The translations under genes were made by a program, and so were the position numbers. 64,000 bases of DNA from Metellina segmentata (lineage: Eukaryota; Arthropoda; Arachnida; Araneae; Tetragnathidae): the NCBI GenBank assembly GCA_947359465.1, contig OX375879.1:90247578-90311577 (forward strand), given 5' to 3'. Positions 12,601 to 38,359 of this stretch are shown here, in pieces (the first letter of the stretch is position 1; every line of letters begins with the position of its first letter). The notes under the pieces are model-generated. The model made no database searches, was not told the origin of the DNA, and worked only from the letters and a program-made list of their open reading frames with translations.

Positions 12601-15035
12601 CTGATAACCATTCCATGATATGATTGAAAGCTGAAGGATATTGTTTCAAAACTGTACAGTATTTGTTCTGGAAGTGGAAATAACATGGTTTTGAAGTTCG
12701 AAATCAACAATGTTAAAACTTCTCTATAAATTGGGTTTCAGTCTCATGAACAAAAGATGAAGCCTCTTGTGACAACTTAACAGAAATGAGCTAGAGTGTG
12801 TTGATGCAAGAAAGGGTGTTATGAGACCTGGATGAATCTATTGTTCAGTGATAAAAATGTTTTATGTAAAATGTTAATGTTTATCATATGGTGATCACAG
12901 CATTCTTCTTTTTGGTAAAAAAAAAACCCAGGCACTTATATAAAATGTTCCGTGAAATTCGTAGCTAACATGATGAATTGGGTTTGCATGACTGCAGAAG
13001 ACCCCAAGAGGCTATGCATGTCAATATATCAAGGAAATTTTCAAAATTTTACAGTGCCAGCATCCAGATTTATGTGAAGATAATTATTTGTTTCATCAGA
13101 ACTTTGCTTGTTATAATGCAAAGTCAGTGAAGAACTGACTCAATCAGCACCAAATCAACCTACTTCCCTAGATTGCAAACTCACTGGATTTAAACCCAAT
13201 TGAGAATTCATGAGAAATCAAAGAACAACTGTAAACAACACTTACAAATAAAAGAATCTTGTGTCAAGAATAAAATCTACATTGGTATGTCTGGTCTAGA
13301 TAAACTGTGCCACCTGTAATCGATTGTGCGCTGTTATTAAAGCTAAGTGATTTTTTTTCGGAAATTTGGATATATTTTGACTAAGGTAAAATTTTACTCT
13401 AATTGTTTTACTTTCTTCAAATGTTTTAATTTGTTGAATATTTTCTAAAGGGTGGCAACAAAATCCTCAGAAAAAGTTCCTTGATACTGTCACAAAAATT
13501 TCCCTTATTGTACAATTCCCTGAAGAAAGGGTGTGATCTGTAATTGTTATCGATATACAGTATCCACATGACAATATTTTTAAATGTTGTTAAATACAAG
13601 AGGAAAGAAATTCCTTCAGAGGAAAGGAATGACACAGGCCATGTTGATCGCAAAAGAGAAAGAGCGAGTTTATTGAAGACACAACACATATATATACAGA
13701 TTTGAAGGGATTTCAGAACTGACCAATAGGATTCTTGTATATTGCAACGGACGTACAAGAAAGCTATAAAATATTCAAACATGCTGCCTGGAATGAATGA
13801 CTCGGCCCTAGCAGCACAAAGAAAGATACTAAGAGTTCTATGGGCGATTACACTATACTACAACAAATATATAGGGTCAGATGGTGTAAAGGGATTATTC
13901 TCCACAAATATTTTGTATTTTTTCTCTTCAGATATTTTAATTATTATTGTAGGGGTTGGAACCCTTAATGAAACTCTTACAATACCAATTAAAAAAACTG
14001 GGAACCATGTAAAATACAAAATATTTTGATTATGAACTTTTTACACCTGACGCTACATTATCCTACTATACATCCAAAATCAAATACAAATATACATAAA
14101 AAAAATTTACAGCTTCAGTCTACGTTTATAGCAGTGTCAATAGTCGTAACACACTTCTAGTAGCAAGTTATGGTAGGTTAAGGCAACCCATCTGTATTAA
14201 GGTTTAGATGCCGACCTCGGCAAGCGGAAAGTTTCAATTTTCATATTCCAGAAAGTTCTTTCAAAATCCGTTAAACTGATTTCATTGGTTCATTTGAAAT
14301 ATTTCATTCCTTGGCGACTTAAGAAGTGCACCAAGGTTGTTTCCACCGCTATAAACGTAGACTGAAGCTTTACCAAAAATTTTTACAAAAATGTAATTGC
14401 AAGCAAAAAGTATTAATTTAATGCACACAAAAAAAACATCATTTGTTGCACGCACAAATTTCAAATTCTATACCACAAGTTGTATCGCCTGCCCCACATC
14501 GACGAAACGCTCCGGCCGCAAAAACCATGGCGGCAATTTTTGCTGTGTTCTGAAGTTACGACGCCACTTAGTTCTTTATTCTAATTACAATCTCGCTGAA
14601 TACGATTTATTCGATTCTCAAAAGTACTCGTAATCCCACATCTCTAAATAGAACAAACGATAACAGTTGCCATTTTTATCAAAATTTAAAAAATTCTCTG
14701 ATTTTTTGAGAAATTTGGAAATTTTTCCTATTTCCAGATTTAAAAAATTCCCTCGGGAATTCCCAGTTCTGTTACCACCCTGTTCTAAACTTTCATATTG
14801 AAGTAGTCTGCAAATTCAAATGTTTTGATATGAAAATCTTTTTATGGGCAATACATAAAAGCCATTTCATATATATATGCTATAGTTTTAAGGTCCTGAA
14901 CAAGAAAATTTACTTTCTGATATTTAAATTAGCTGGTTCATACATACTATAGTATTTATTCAAGTTATATTTATTTATGCAGAAATAGAAGAACCTACAG
15001 ATACTATGGATAAATCAAGATACATATTGCTGTGA
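648..15035 (+). CDS. LACTB2-like endoribonuclease (beta-lactamase-like protein 2), 7 exons
   Basis: A metallo-beta-lactamase-fold protein; in animals LACTB2 is a mitochondrial single-strand endoribonuclease. Coding exons: 648-769, 3945-4108, 5777-5897, 6346-6448, 8748-8972, 10537-10618 and 14983-15035. All junctions are GT-AG and the phases match, giving 289 aa against 288 in human. The start is the ATG at 648, opening [20 protein letters not shown], followed by the family signature [14 protein letters not shown]. The zinc-binding motif HWHLDH falls at residues 77-82 in exon 2. PGHTDDH (His143) and [10 protein letters not shown] (Asp162) are in exon 4, and YPGHGPVI is in exon 5. The winged-helix-like C-terminus is shared between exons 5 and 6 and a 53-nt last exon ending in DKSRYILL. 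The usual DTG after the first strands reads DCG. The introns (up to 4.4 kb) are full of transposon remnants. The identification is secure; the last exon is the least certain part. Confidence 0.93.
1484..1740 (-). mobile_element. tRNA-derived SINE with 15-bp target duplication
   Basis: Read on the minus strand, the head near 1740 resembles a tRNA promoter: an A-box-like stretch with GGTCTAGTGG, then a B-box-like GGTTCAAATCC about 40 nt further on. The other end, at 1484-1497, is a run of T on the plus strand, i.e. a poly(A) tail on the minus strand. The insert is flanked by a perfect 15-bp direct repeat, CAAATACATCTGAGT, at 1469-1483 and 1741-1755. Tail, polymerase III boxes and target duplication together define a LINE-mobilised SINE in LACTB2 intron 1. 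No free tRNA gene is implied. Confidence 0.9.
2650..3375 (+). pseudogene. decayed hAT-family transposase, C-terminal part
   Basis: Translation in shifting frames gives hAT hallmarks. About 2700-2996 reads as a helical segment ending [16 protein letters not shown], the 'LANIxDP' motif upstream of the dimerisation domain. At 3240-3370, [15 protein letters not shown] followed after a frameshift by [12 protein letters not shown] matches the conserved C-terminal dimerisation region (SSA-SERVFST, then an N-R-L-x-x-E-K-A-x-K-L pattern). There are stops and at least two frameshifts, so it is dead. No terminal repeats were found. It lies in LACTB2 intron 1. Confidence 0.75.
3525..3660. repeat. dispersed repeat, second copy
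   Basis: This stretch resembles about 55-130 plus 360-390 of the window: a shared CATCTGACC...TTCAAA...TTACG-GG block, then the later GTTAATTAA...CCTATCTA block. The copy at the left edge is longer because its middle contains a duplicated unit. A shorter match (TTGCTTCAGTG...TTAATTAAA) lies near 1199-1225. The family is not recognised. Confidence 0.4.
4940..5345 (-). pseudogene. 3' end of a non-LTR retrotransposon (LINE)
   Basis: The minus strand from 5343 to 5011 encodes the C-terminal tail seen in many animal CR1/RTE-like LINE ORF2 proteins: [18 protein letters not shown], then [28 protein letters not shown] and KIQLDNQW, closed by a stop. After the stop comes a short 3' UTR with an inverted GGACCAGC/GCTGGTC pair, ending in a tail of repeated TATTTG units at 4950-4965. 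The 5' part is missing, as usual after aborted reverse transcription. It lies in LACTB2 intron 2. The clade is inferred from the tail motif only. Confidence 0.8.
10821..12069 (-). mobile_element. full-length, inactivated mariner element
   Basis: The left end TTGGGTTGGCAAATAAGT (10821) and the reverse complement of the right end, TCAGGTTGGCAAATAACT (to 12069), form imperfect terminal inverted repeats. Each is flanked by TA, giving 1249 bp, a normal mariner size. The minus strand carries transposase pieces: [20 protein letters not shown] upstream near 11780-11820, then [19 protein letters not shown] and LVMGDEKWI, the motif around the first catalytic Asp. Frameshifts and stops break the gene. 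It sits in the last LACTB2 intron, opposite in orientation to the host gene. Confidence 0.9.
11261..11820 (-). pseudogene. mariner transposase pseudogene
   Basis: The longest surviving frame runs from 11773 to 11261, with an N-terminal HTH remnant in another frame up to about 11820. It covers the second HTH ([23 protein letters not shown]), the WLPHEL linker and the first part of the DDE/D domain with GDEKWI. The frame then runs into low-similarity sequence. The second and third catalytic acidic residues cannot be read in frame. It is a relic and not a host gene. Confidence 0.85.
12730..13260 (+). pseudogene. decayed Tc1-like transposase
   Basis: Broken frames show the second half of a Tc1 transposase. 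[15 protein letters not shown] near 12970-13015 corresponds to the Tc1 'VMVWGC' strand. [16 protein letters not shown] near 13090-13130 corresponds to the region of the second catalytic Asp. [10 protein letters not shown] near 13185-13215 corresponds to 'SPDLNPIENLW'. At least three stops interrupt these matches. No terminal repeats were identified. It lies in the last LACTB2 intron, right of the dead mariner. Confidence 0.75.
14110..14370. mobile_element. TA-flanked MITE, copy 1 (261 bp)
   Basis: The termini are CAGCTTCAGTCTACGTTTAT and, inverted, AAGCTTCAGTCTACGTTTAT, each flanked by TA. A second copy with the same termini and interior words (CAAAATCCGTTAAACTG, TTCATTGGTTCA) lies at 37763-38045. 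The TA target and CAG start point to a Tc1/mariner-type transposase acting in trans. There is no coding capacity. It lies in the last LACTB2 intron. Confidence 0.88.
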
Positions 15036-15105
15036 ACATCATAATTAGCCAATGTTATTTTAAAGTTTACAATTTTATATATGCTATTATAAATGTTATA
15101 TTTTA

Positions 15106-15111
15106 AATAAA
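15106..15111 (+). promoter_or_regulatory. polyadenylation signal of LACTB2
   Basis: AATAAA lies 71 bp after the LACTB2 stop codon in AT-rich sequence. It is the first canonical signal downstream and would give a short 3' UTR. Confidence 0.65.
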
Positions 15112-15619
15112 TTATGAGTATTATGAATTATTGAAAACAGAAACTATATACCTTATTCCAATATCCTCAAAATTGCATGAAGGTCTGCCTAATTAGCTAT
15201 CTTGCAAGAAATGACTAAACAAATCCTAATATCGCACTGACAGTTGAAACTTATTTCTTAAATGATTTGAATGAGAATGTAAGCAATGAGTCAAACAAAA
15301 CAAAAATAAGTCAATCTGCATGTTCACTGTATTTAACTCTACTATTGTGTAATCTAATTGACACTTCAAAGTTAATTTCCTTTGTTATCCATGATTAAAA
15401 TGGCATTTTTCCATGCATTCAAATAAGTGGACTGTATAATTAAGAGGCAGTGGTTCTGAATAAATTATTTCATATGCAGTACTTCCATGCATACAACAAA
15501 ATTTGTGGTTAGGTATAAAAGTCGGCAGAGCTGTCAAAGAATTCTTAACCATAACAGTTCTTACGATAACAAGTATTGGCTAAATAGTCCTTGTGTTATG
15601 TAACCTCAATGCCCAACCA

Positions 15620-15900
15620 AATACAGTCGAGCCCACTTATTGCGAGCTCGGATACAGCGAAATATCGGTTATTATGACATTTTTCTGTCCCCTTGGAACT
15701 GCAATATTAAATAGTGTAAAAAGATCGCATATATCAAAGTATAGGAGCGTGAATACCGGATACTGCGAAGTTTTGGCAAGGCAAAACCCCCCTTTTTTTC
15801 CAACTGTGTACGACAAAAAAAAGAGAGGCAATGGAGAAAAATTTCCAAGAAACGTGGAAGAGATTTTGCTTGTTTATTAGTTACTAAGCTCACATGTTTT
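15620..15900. repeat. degenerate pogo/Tigger-like repeat
   Basis: The stretch starts ACAGTCGAGCCCACTTATTG and continues with TGCGAGCTCGG...TACAGCGAAATATCGG, then later AAAGATCGCATATATC and ATACTGCGAAGTTTTGG. This resembles the ends and interior of pogo/Tigger-type non-autonomous elements, which alternate 'tat...gcga' words. A matching right terminus was not found. It lies between LACTB2 and the 3' end of DDX39B. Confidence 0.4.
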
Positions 15901-16250
15901 AACTTCGAGCTGTAAACCGGATATAGGAGGACAGTTGTGGTTTTGTCTTAAGTGGCAACAAGGGTACGGCTGTCATGATTTATTTTGTTTGAGAAACAAA
16001 ACAAAAGTTTTGACTGGTCGTAGGGCTTTTTTATTCTCTAGTCTAAGTTTCCATCTTTGCGATTGTTAAAGAGAGATTAAAAATTTCAAAGGATATGAAA
16101 TCTGCAGAAAATTTTATAACAAAAGGATATCTTAAATGTGATTTTCTTAAAAATTTTTTTTTCTATTGTAATTTTTATATTTTTGCAATGAGAATTTGGC
16201 TTTATTTCTTTGGATGCGTGCCAGGTTTCCAATGACGTCCTGACTACAAA

Positions 16251-17076
16251 AGTTAAGGTTTCCTAAGAAAGCGGTGCAGTTATCTAGCAGACAAAGATAC
16301 GTCATGATGCGGCAGGCATAACAAGGCGGCCGTCTTAACGGAGACCAGAGGTGTCAACTTAGACGTACGGAATACTGTGGAAAATGGACGATCTAGACAT
16401 AGCATTATTAGTATATCACATAGTGTCAAAGTGCAAAACACCAGTTTCATTCAGAATGACGCACCTGCTGTGGAGGAAAACTAGTTTCGTCAAGTTCTAA
16501 TGCAAGACAAAATTACACAACTATGTACAAATTTTTAAAAAAAAAAGTACTTTCAAGGACTTTTCACCAAGTTCTGTAATTTTCAATGGGCCCCTAGTTA
16601 GTGAAAATAAATTCAAAAACTTTTAAGAACTGTGGGAACCCTGACAACTTTTTTTCAAAATCTAAACAATTTGTCGGTTTACATTTTTCTGTAAATAGTC
16701 TTATTTTCTAATATTCTTATTTGACGTATCAAAACAATAATAAATATTGTTCTTCAAAGAAGCATCATTTTGAAAATTTCCGTTGCAAAAAATAGCTGCA
16801 GTCTATGTTTAAATCGGTGGCCACTGCCTTGGTGCACTTCTAAAGTCACCAAAGAAGTTTTGACTGATTTTGATAGAACTTTCCAGAATATTCATAATGA
16901 AAATTTTAACTTTCTACTTGCCATAAAAGATGAAATAACCTTATCGGTTAAATAACCGAGCATCTTATTTTTTACTTGAAAGAAAAATCACATTAAAAGC
17001 AGATCAACTTAAAACATTTCATTTATACCTTTTCCGCCGCTAGATAACAGCTCCGCTTTCTTAGGAAACCGTAGCT
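16251..17076. mobile_element. 826-bp element with 38-bp terminal inverted repeats
   Basis: 16251-16288 and 17039-17076 are imperfect inverted copies; both contain GGTTTCCTAAGAAAGCGG and GTTATCTAGC. The interior has no recognisable transposase. The layout suggests a non-autonomous DNA transposon. I could not define a target duplication, so the superfamily is open. Confidence 0.6.
16411..16641. repeat. dispersed repeat ending GTGGGAACCCTG, copy 1
   Basis: About 150 bp here match 18047-18211: shared GTGTCAAAGTGC, AACACCAG, TTCAGAATGACGC, AAATTACACAA and TATGTAC. Both copies end at GTGGGAACCCTG, the inverse of the CAGGGTTCCCAC terminus at 34172. This copy lies inside the inverted-repeat element 16251-17076. 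Confidence 0.6.
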
Positions 17077-18046
17077 TCACCTACAAAATTTGCGGCAAAA
17101 ACGTACGAGATGTCTCGTTTGGCGCATTTTACGTTTATAAAAGGCAAAAATCAAAATTTTTTTCTTTAAAAAATGTAGAAAATACCTACCAAAGTCGGAA
17201 AATTCACATCCCTGATATGGAGGGGGAAATAACTGCATCCATCAAGAAATATAGGACGTTTTTTAAAATATATTGGACTTTGATCCCTGATACACAAGTA
17301 CAAGATTAAAGCAAAGTACTTCGGATATTTTCCAAACTCAAATTTTTTTTATTTTAGAAAAGTAAAACTCATGTTTTATTAAAGCCCCATGTGTTGAGCT
17401 TTAAAAATAACACATACGCAAGTCTATTTCATCTGGCTCCAGTGGGAAAAAACAGTCGACACTATTAAGATGCTGCGATTTTCATAAATCATTTTACAAT
17501 TTGTTTAATAACTATCACTATGCAAGATCATTTGATACACCGTCGGACTAAAATGATCCTTGATTTGCATGAAACAATGATTAATACACTGTTCCCATAC
17601 CTTTGTCTAAAAAAATGTCTATTGACTTTTCAAAACCCAGAAAAAAAATTTCAAGGACCTAAAACAAGGCACATGCAAAAAATGTCAATTTACTCTTTTA
17701 TACTCTATTAAAGTACTGATAGTCACAAAGAAAGGTTATAAAATTTGGTTACAATTTAGATTTTCTTTTGTAAAGTGGGCTTTTCATCTCAATGCCCATC
17801 AGGCTACTTGCACACGTCAATTTCGGCCATGCGATAAATTCTTGTAATGTCACGAAAGATTAACACCAGTCAATTGTACAAATTTTAATGATAATGTAAA
17901 AATAGGGTGACCCCCTTCAAAAACCTTAGTATTTTCTTTGCATTTCTGCAAAGAGGCTGTATTCCACCTCTAGGCGGAACACTTTCATGTCTGAATAGTT
18001 TATGCAAAAAAGCAATAGGATGATGCGACAATGAAACATGGTTGGT

Positions 18047-18211
18047 CCGATATATATCATGTGGTGTCAAAGTGCGAAACACCAGCTTCGTTCAGAATGA
18101 CGCTCAAGTGCAAGATGAAATTACACAATTATGTACTAGTTAAAAAAAGCAAGTAATTTTCAAGGGCGTATAGTTTAGAAAAAGTATTCAAGTATTGTGG
18201 GAACCCTGTAA
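18047..18211. repeat. dispersed repeat ending GTGGGAACCCTG, copy 2
   Basis: Second copy of the repeat at 16411-16641, in the same orientation, 1.6 kb away. It is shorter by an internal gap after GAATGACGC and also ends at GTGGGAACCCTG. It lies downstream of the DDX39B stop codon. Confidence 0.6.
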
Positions 18212-18828
18212 TAGTTCACAAAATGCAACAATTTTAGTCAATACTAGAGGAAAAAACCCCTCATTCCAGTGCCAATGTTTTGGAGAGAACATATTAAGGA
18301 CCCGTTTTATATTCAAGGACAAGGATTTTTAACATGAGTAATTTGTAGTAAAAATGTAACCACAAATTACAACCAAGGGATAGCAATAAAGCAAGGGATA
18401 GCAATAAATTTGTAACATAAGTTTGATTAATACCCAGAACAAAATTAAAACATTGGCAAAAACGGCTTAAAATTATATATCTTGAATAAGGAGATGATCA
18501 GAATTTCAATCTGCACTGCCTTTGTTTCCTAAAAACAAAATTTAACATTCAACTATATTTAGGCTATAGAGAACATTGTTTTTGATCATGTAAATAAAAT
18601 TGAGAGAAACAATGATTGCACACAATTATCAATGAAACGTTTTTTAATGCTGGAAATATGTACAGTAGAATCATGAAAATTGTTATTTAATGCTTTTAAT
18701 GACACTTATGATACAGCCATGATATTTGTAGAGTTCTATTTAGTTTGATGTAACACAGCACAATACTTCTGCTTGTCATGCGAACTAGTATATTCCATCC
18801 ATGTGGTTCTTGAATCTCTTAAAATGAT

Positions 18829-35002
<16,174 letters not shown>

Positions 35003-35321
35003 ACCGGCTTTCTAAGATTTTTAAAATGTAAACAAATTAGATGCACTTATTCACAAAATCTCAATTACATGTTCAGATATACCATAAAATTATTGCTTTT
35101 TCCCACTTCGGGCAAGAAAAATGGTGTTTTTGGTTGTGAATTAACAGTAGAAATATGTTCGAAATAAAATGGCTAATTCATGATGGCTGTTCCCAATTCA
35201 AAATGACATATCGCTAGAAAACTACTGTAAGCTATACAAAGATACAAATGTAATATTACAGCTACCAGCACCAAATGTAAGACACCATACAAAATAAACT
35301 AGATTAAATTGGATTGTTTAC

Positions 35322-35470
35322 CTGATAATATCGTCGGATTTAGAAGAATTGAGGATCGAACGGGATCAACAAAGCTTAATGGTATTCAACGGAGGGAAGA
35401 GCCAAAACAATTTTTACGTGTTGCCACTTGGATATAAAATATAACATTTCTTCAGTCATAATACAATAGC
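35322..35470 (-). other. non-coding 5' UTR exon of DDX39B (upstream edge approximate)
   Basis: On the minus strand, a consensus donor CAG|GTAAAC lies at 35322/35321. The matching acceptor TTCTTAG-type site at 35012-35013 precedes 9 nt of UTR and the ATG at 35002. The exon would therefore run from a start site somewhere near 35400-35470 down to 35322. A pyrimidine-rich GGCTCTTCCCTCC at about 35390 is a plausible start region. Confidence 0.55.
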
Positions 35471-36042
35471 CCGTTGTGTTACTGCGATAAAACGATTATT
35501 AAAATACCTACCTAAATCTAAATACAGAATAAAAACAATGCTTCACAAAATAAAAACCTCTTTGTGAAACATTTTTATTTGAGGAAAAGAAAACATTTTC
35601 ACTTCTTTCGGTCAGAAAAAATTATTTAAAATCATGCAGTTGTTGATTCACATATTTTGATTTCACTTGAGCTGTTTGAAAATAAATTTGTGACATTGAC
35701 ACGACAGTGACGCAATGTTTTATTATTATTTGTATTTCGCAGAATGCCGACATATGTGTATGTAATGCATTTGCTCGCACTTGATCTTGCTTGGTAATTT
35801 TTTTTTAAAAAATTAAGTTTTCTTTTCGAACGATGAAGTGGAACAAAACAGCCAACAATTTCCTCCAACCTCGATGAATGTATTGGGAATATTTTGCAGC
35901 GTGCAATATTAATTACTCATGAAAATGTTCTTCCCTTATTTTTATAACGTATCAATGTAAGGTGACGTGATCATTCAAATCGGTAAAAGTAGAATGTAGT
36001 TTCAGTAGAGTGTAGTAAAATTTGGTGATTTCGTATACCGAT
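35471..36042. promoter_or_regulatory. head-to-head intergenic region, DDX39B and BACE-like gene
   Basis: About 0.6 kb separates the minus-strand DDX39B 5' end from the plus-strand protease start. I see no coding sequence and no repeat here. Such spacing allows a shared or bidirectional promoter, but no specific element is obvious beyond AT-rich stretches. Confidence 0.5.
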
Positions 36043-37467
36043 ATGATATCACAATCTGAAACGATGTTTAGTCTTTGCTTTATCCTTGCTTTCTATGTTA
36101 AAATATATGAAGGCAGAATTAATTATGAAGTTAATGTGCAAGGTGAAGATCAGCATGGTTATTACATTACTGTTAACCTTGGAACACCTCCTCAAAAAAT
36201 CAATCTTCTACTTGATACTGGAAGTAGTAATATTGCCCTTGCAGTTGTACCTACAAACACAGGTAGCAAGAAATATTTTCATTACAATGAATCACAAACT
36301 CTTCACCAGCTTGAAATAGCAGTAGATTTGCGTTATATAGTTGGACAGTGGAATGGTTTTTTAGCGAAAGAACTCATCCATTTTGGAAATGAATCTTTTG
36401 AAATCACCATTGCATGCATGGTGTCTATTAGTCAAATATTTGATATAAATTCACAGTTTCAAGGTTTGCTGGGGTTAGCTTATCCTTCCATTGCTATACC
36501 AGATTCTTCTGTTGAACCCTTTTTCGATAAATTAGTAAAAACCCAAAACATGAGTAACATTTTTTGCTTGGATTTGTGTGGACCCTATTTCACTAGCCAA
36601 GAACAAATGACATCATGTGGGATGTTCCATATGGGTTCTATATCTAGAAAATACTCAGGTGATGAAATTGTTTATACCCCTGTCATCAAAGAGTGGTATT
36701 ATGAAGTTATGCTTAGTGGTTTAAGAGTTGGCAAGATCCCTGCTCCTGTTAACTGCAGAAAATTGAATAAAGATAGAACTGTTGTTGATAGTGGTACTAC
36801 AGAACTGTTCTTGCCTGTAGTAGTGTATCATTGGACTGTAAATGAAATAAAACGACAAGTTATACAAACTGTACCAGACAGTTATTGGATAAATGAAACA
36901 GCTGCTTGTGTGCCAAATGACAAGTTCGAAATCTCGGTGTTTCCTCCTGTAACTTTATCTTTTTATCATACTGAAAACAGTACATTTAATCTTCTTGTTT
37001 CACCTGAACTGTACTTACTCCGAATTGGAAACCAATCTTCTAATTTAACATGCTTCAAATTGGCTCTATCAATAGCAGAAGGAGGAACTTTAATTGGCTC
37101 GTCTATTTTAAAAGGCTTCTTAGTGGTTTTTGATAGACAAAACAAGAGAATTGGCTTTGCTAATTCAAGCAAATTTAATCATACTACTGGCTTCCCAGGA
37201 TCTGTGATGAAACCAAAGTATACTAACCACGTTATAAAATGGTGTAAAAATGGAGAAACCAAGTCTGGTTCAGATATTACCCCACTGATGGTCATTTTGT
37301 TGTGTACTGCAGTGATTATCTCTATTGTATTATTGTACATGCTTGTTTCTTGGATTTTTAGGCATTTTTTCATGCGATCTGATGATTCATCTGAAACAAG
37401 TAGCTTAGTAGGTAATGATATATTTTTAAAACTCATATTGTACTATCGAAATTACATTATTGTTTAA
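36043..37467 (+). CDS. BACE/memapsin-like membrane aspartyl protease
   Basis: A pepsin-fold protease anchored by one transmembrane helix, closest to the beta-secretase (BACE1/2) branch. From the ATG at 36043 (alternative 36064) a hydrophobic signal (MFSLCFILAFYV) leads almost directly into HGYYITVNLGTPPQKINLLLD. Catalytic motifs are DTGSSN (Asp58) and DSGTTE (Asp249). The flap Tyr is in RYIVGQWNG, and EWYYEVML matches the BACE strand. Six conserved-type cysteines follow (CLDLC, NCRK, AACV, LTCF, KWCK). The transmembrane helix is about 414-437 (LMVILLCTAVIISIVLLYMLV), followed by the basic-acidic tail RHFFMRSDDSSETSSLV. The body has no intron. Translation can read through to a stop at 37467 (474 aa), with AATAAA at 37562, or splice from a donor at 37412 (or 37408) to a downstream exon. 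No pro-segment with a furin site is evident. Confidence 0.88.
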   Translation: MISQSETMFSLCFILAFYVKIYEGRINYEVNVQGEDQHGYYITVNLGTPPQKINLLLDTGSSNIALAVVPTNTGSKKYFHYNESQTLHQLEIAVDLRYIVGQWNGFLAKELIHFGNESFEITIACMVSISQIFDINSQFQGLLGLAYPSIAIPDSSVEPFFDKLVKTQNMSNIFCLDLCGPYFTSQEQMTSCGMFHMGSISRKYSGDEIVYTPVIKEWYYEVMLSGLRVGKIPAPVNCRKLNKDRTVVDSGTTELFLPVVVYHWTVNEIKRQVIQTVPDSYWINETAACVPNDKFEISVFPPVTLSFYHTENSTFNLLVSPELYLLRIGNQSSNLTCFKLALSIAEGGTLIGSSILKGFLVVFDRQNKRIGFANSSKFNHTTGFPGSVMKPKYTNHVIKWCKNGETKSGSDITPLMVILLCTAVIISIVLLYMLVSWIFRHFFMRSDDSSETSSLVGNDIFLKLILYYRNYIIV

Positions 37468-37561
37468 TTTTGTAGATGCTTGATTTTTATTTTGCACAGT
37501 TAAATTTTTCTACTATATCTAAATTTGTTGCTGGGTTTCTTTTTCATACCTGCTGTGCTTC

Positions 37562-37567
37562 AATAAA
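37562..37567 (+). promoter_or_regulatory. polyadenylation signal after the unspliced BACE-like frame
   Basis: AATAAA lies 95 bp after the read-through stop at 37467. If used, it would end a single-exon transcript before any downstream exon. Confidence 0.45.
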
Positions 37568-37762
37568 TAGAAGCATTATGCAAATAAGTATATCTGTAAT
37601 GTTAACATTATGTACCATTTATATATCAAAATGTAAAATGGTTTGGATGGTTTTGAAATACATGCCATGCTTTTTGTAGTTTTGCTAGAATGATAATTTT
37701 TATCTGAAATAGTTTTATAACTTTTCTTTAAACCAAAAGTTATGTGTAAATAATTAATGGTA

Positions 37763-38045
37763 CAGCTTCAGTCTACATTTATAGCAGTAGCAACGGCCTT
37801 GGCACACTTCAAGTAGCAAGTTAAGGGAACCCATCTGTATTACTTTTTTTATAGTAACCTCGGCAAGCTGCAAGTTTAAATTTTCATTTTGAATATTCTA
37901 GAGACTTCTTTCAAAATCCGTTAAACTGTCGTTTGATTTCATTGGTTCACTTGAAATAATAATTTCCTTTGCAATTTTAGAAGTGCCCCCCAAAAAGCGC
38001 CAAGTGCTTTACTGGTGCCAGCACTATAAACATAGACTGAAGCTG
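37763..38045. mobile_element. TA-flanked MITE, copy 2 (283 bp)
   Basis: Ends CAGCTTCAGTCTACATTTAT and, inverted, CAGCTTCAGTCTATGTTTAT, each flanked by TA. Same family as 14110-14370, with shared CAAAATCCGTTAAACTG and GATTTCATTGGTTCA. Non-coding. Confidence 0.88.
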
Positions 38046-38359
38046 TACCTGATTAATTTTAATTTCCCAAAATATAATAGTTAATCATTCATGTAATAAT
38101 TATACCCGGACAAAGATGCAAAATGTGATGTGGCAGTAATCATACAGGATGCCATACATCTTATGAATCTAAAATGGATTTATCCTGAAATTTGAATTGT
38201 GGCAGAAATCTTATTAGATCAGCAGATTAAGTTTAGAAATGTCTCCTTTTTTGAAGTGGTTTGAATCCAATGACTTTTCTTTGAGAGAGACAGTGTCTGA
38301 ATCAAGAGAGCAGACTCATAAAGCTTTGTGTTTCGTATTCTTGTTGGTCTAATATATAT

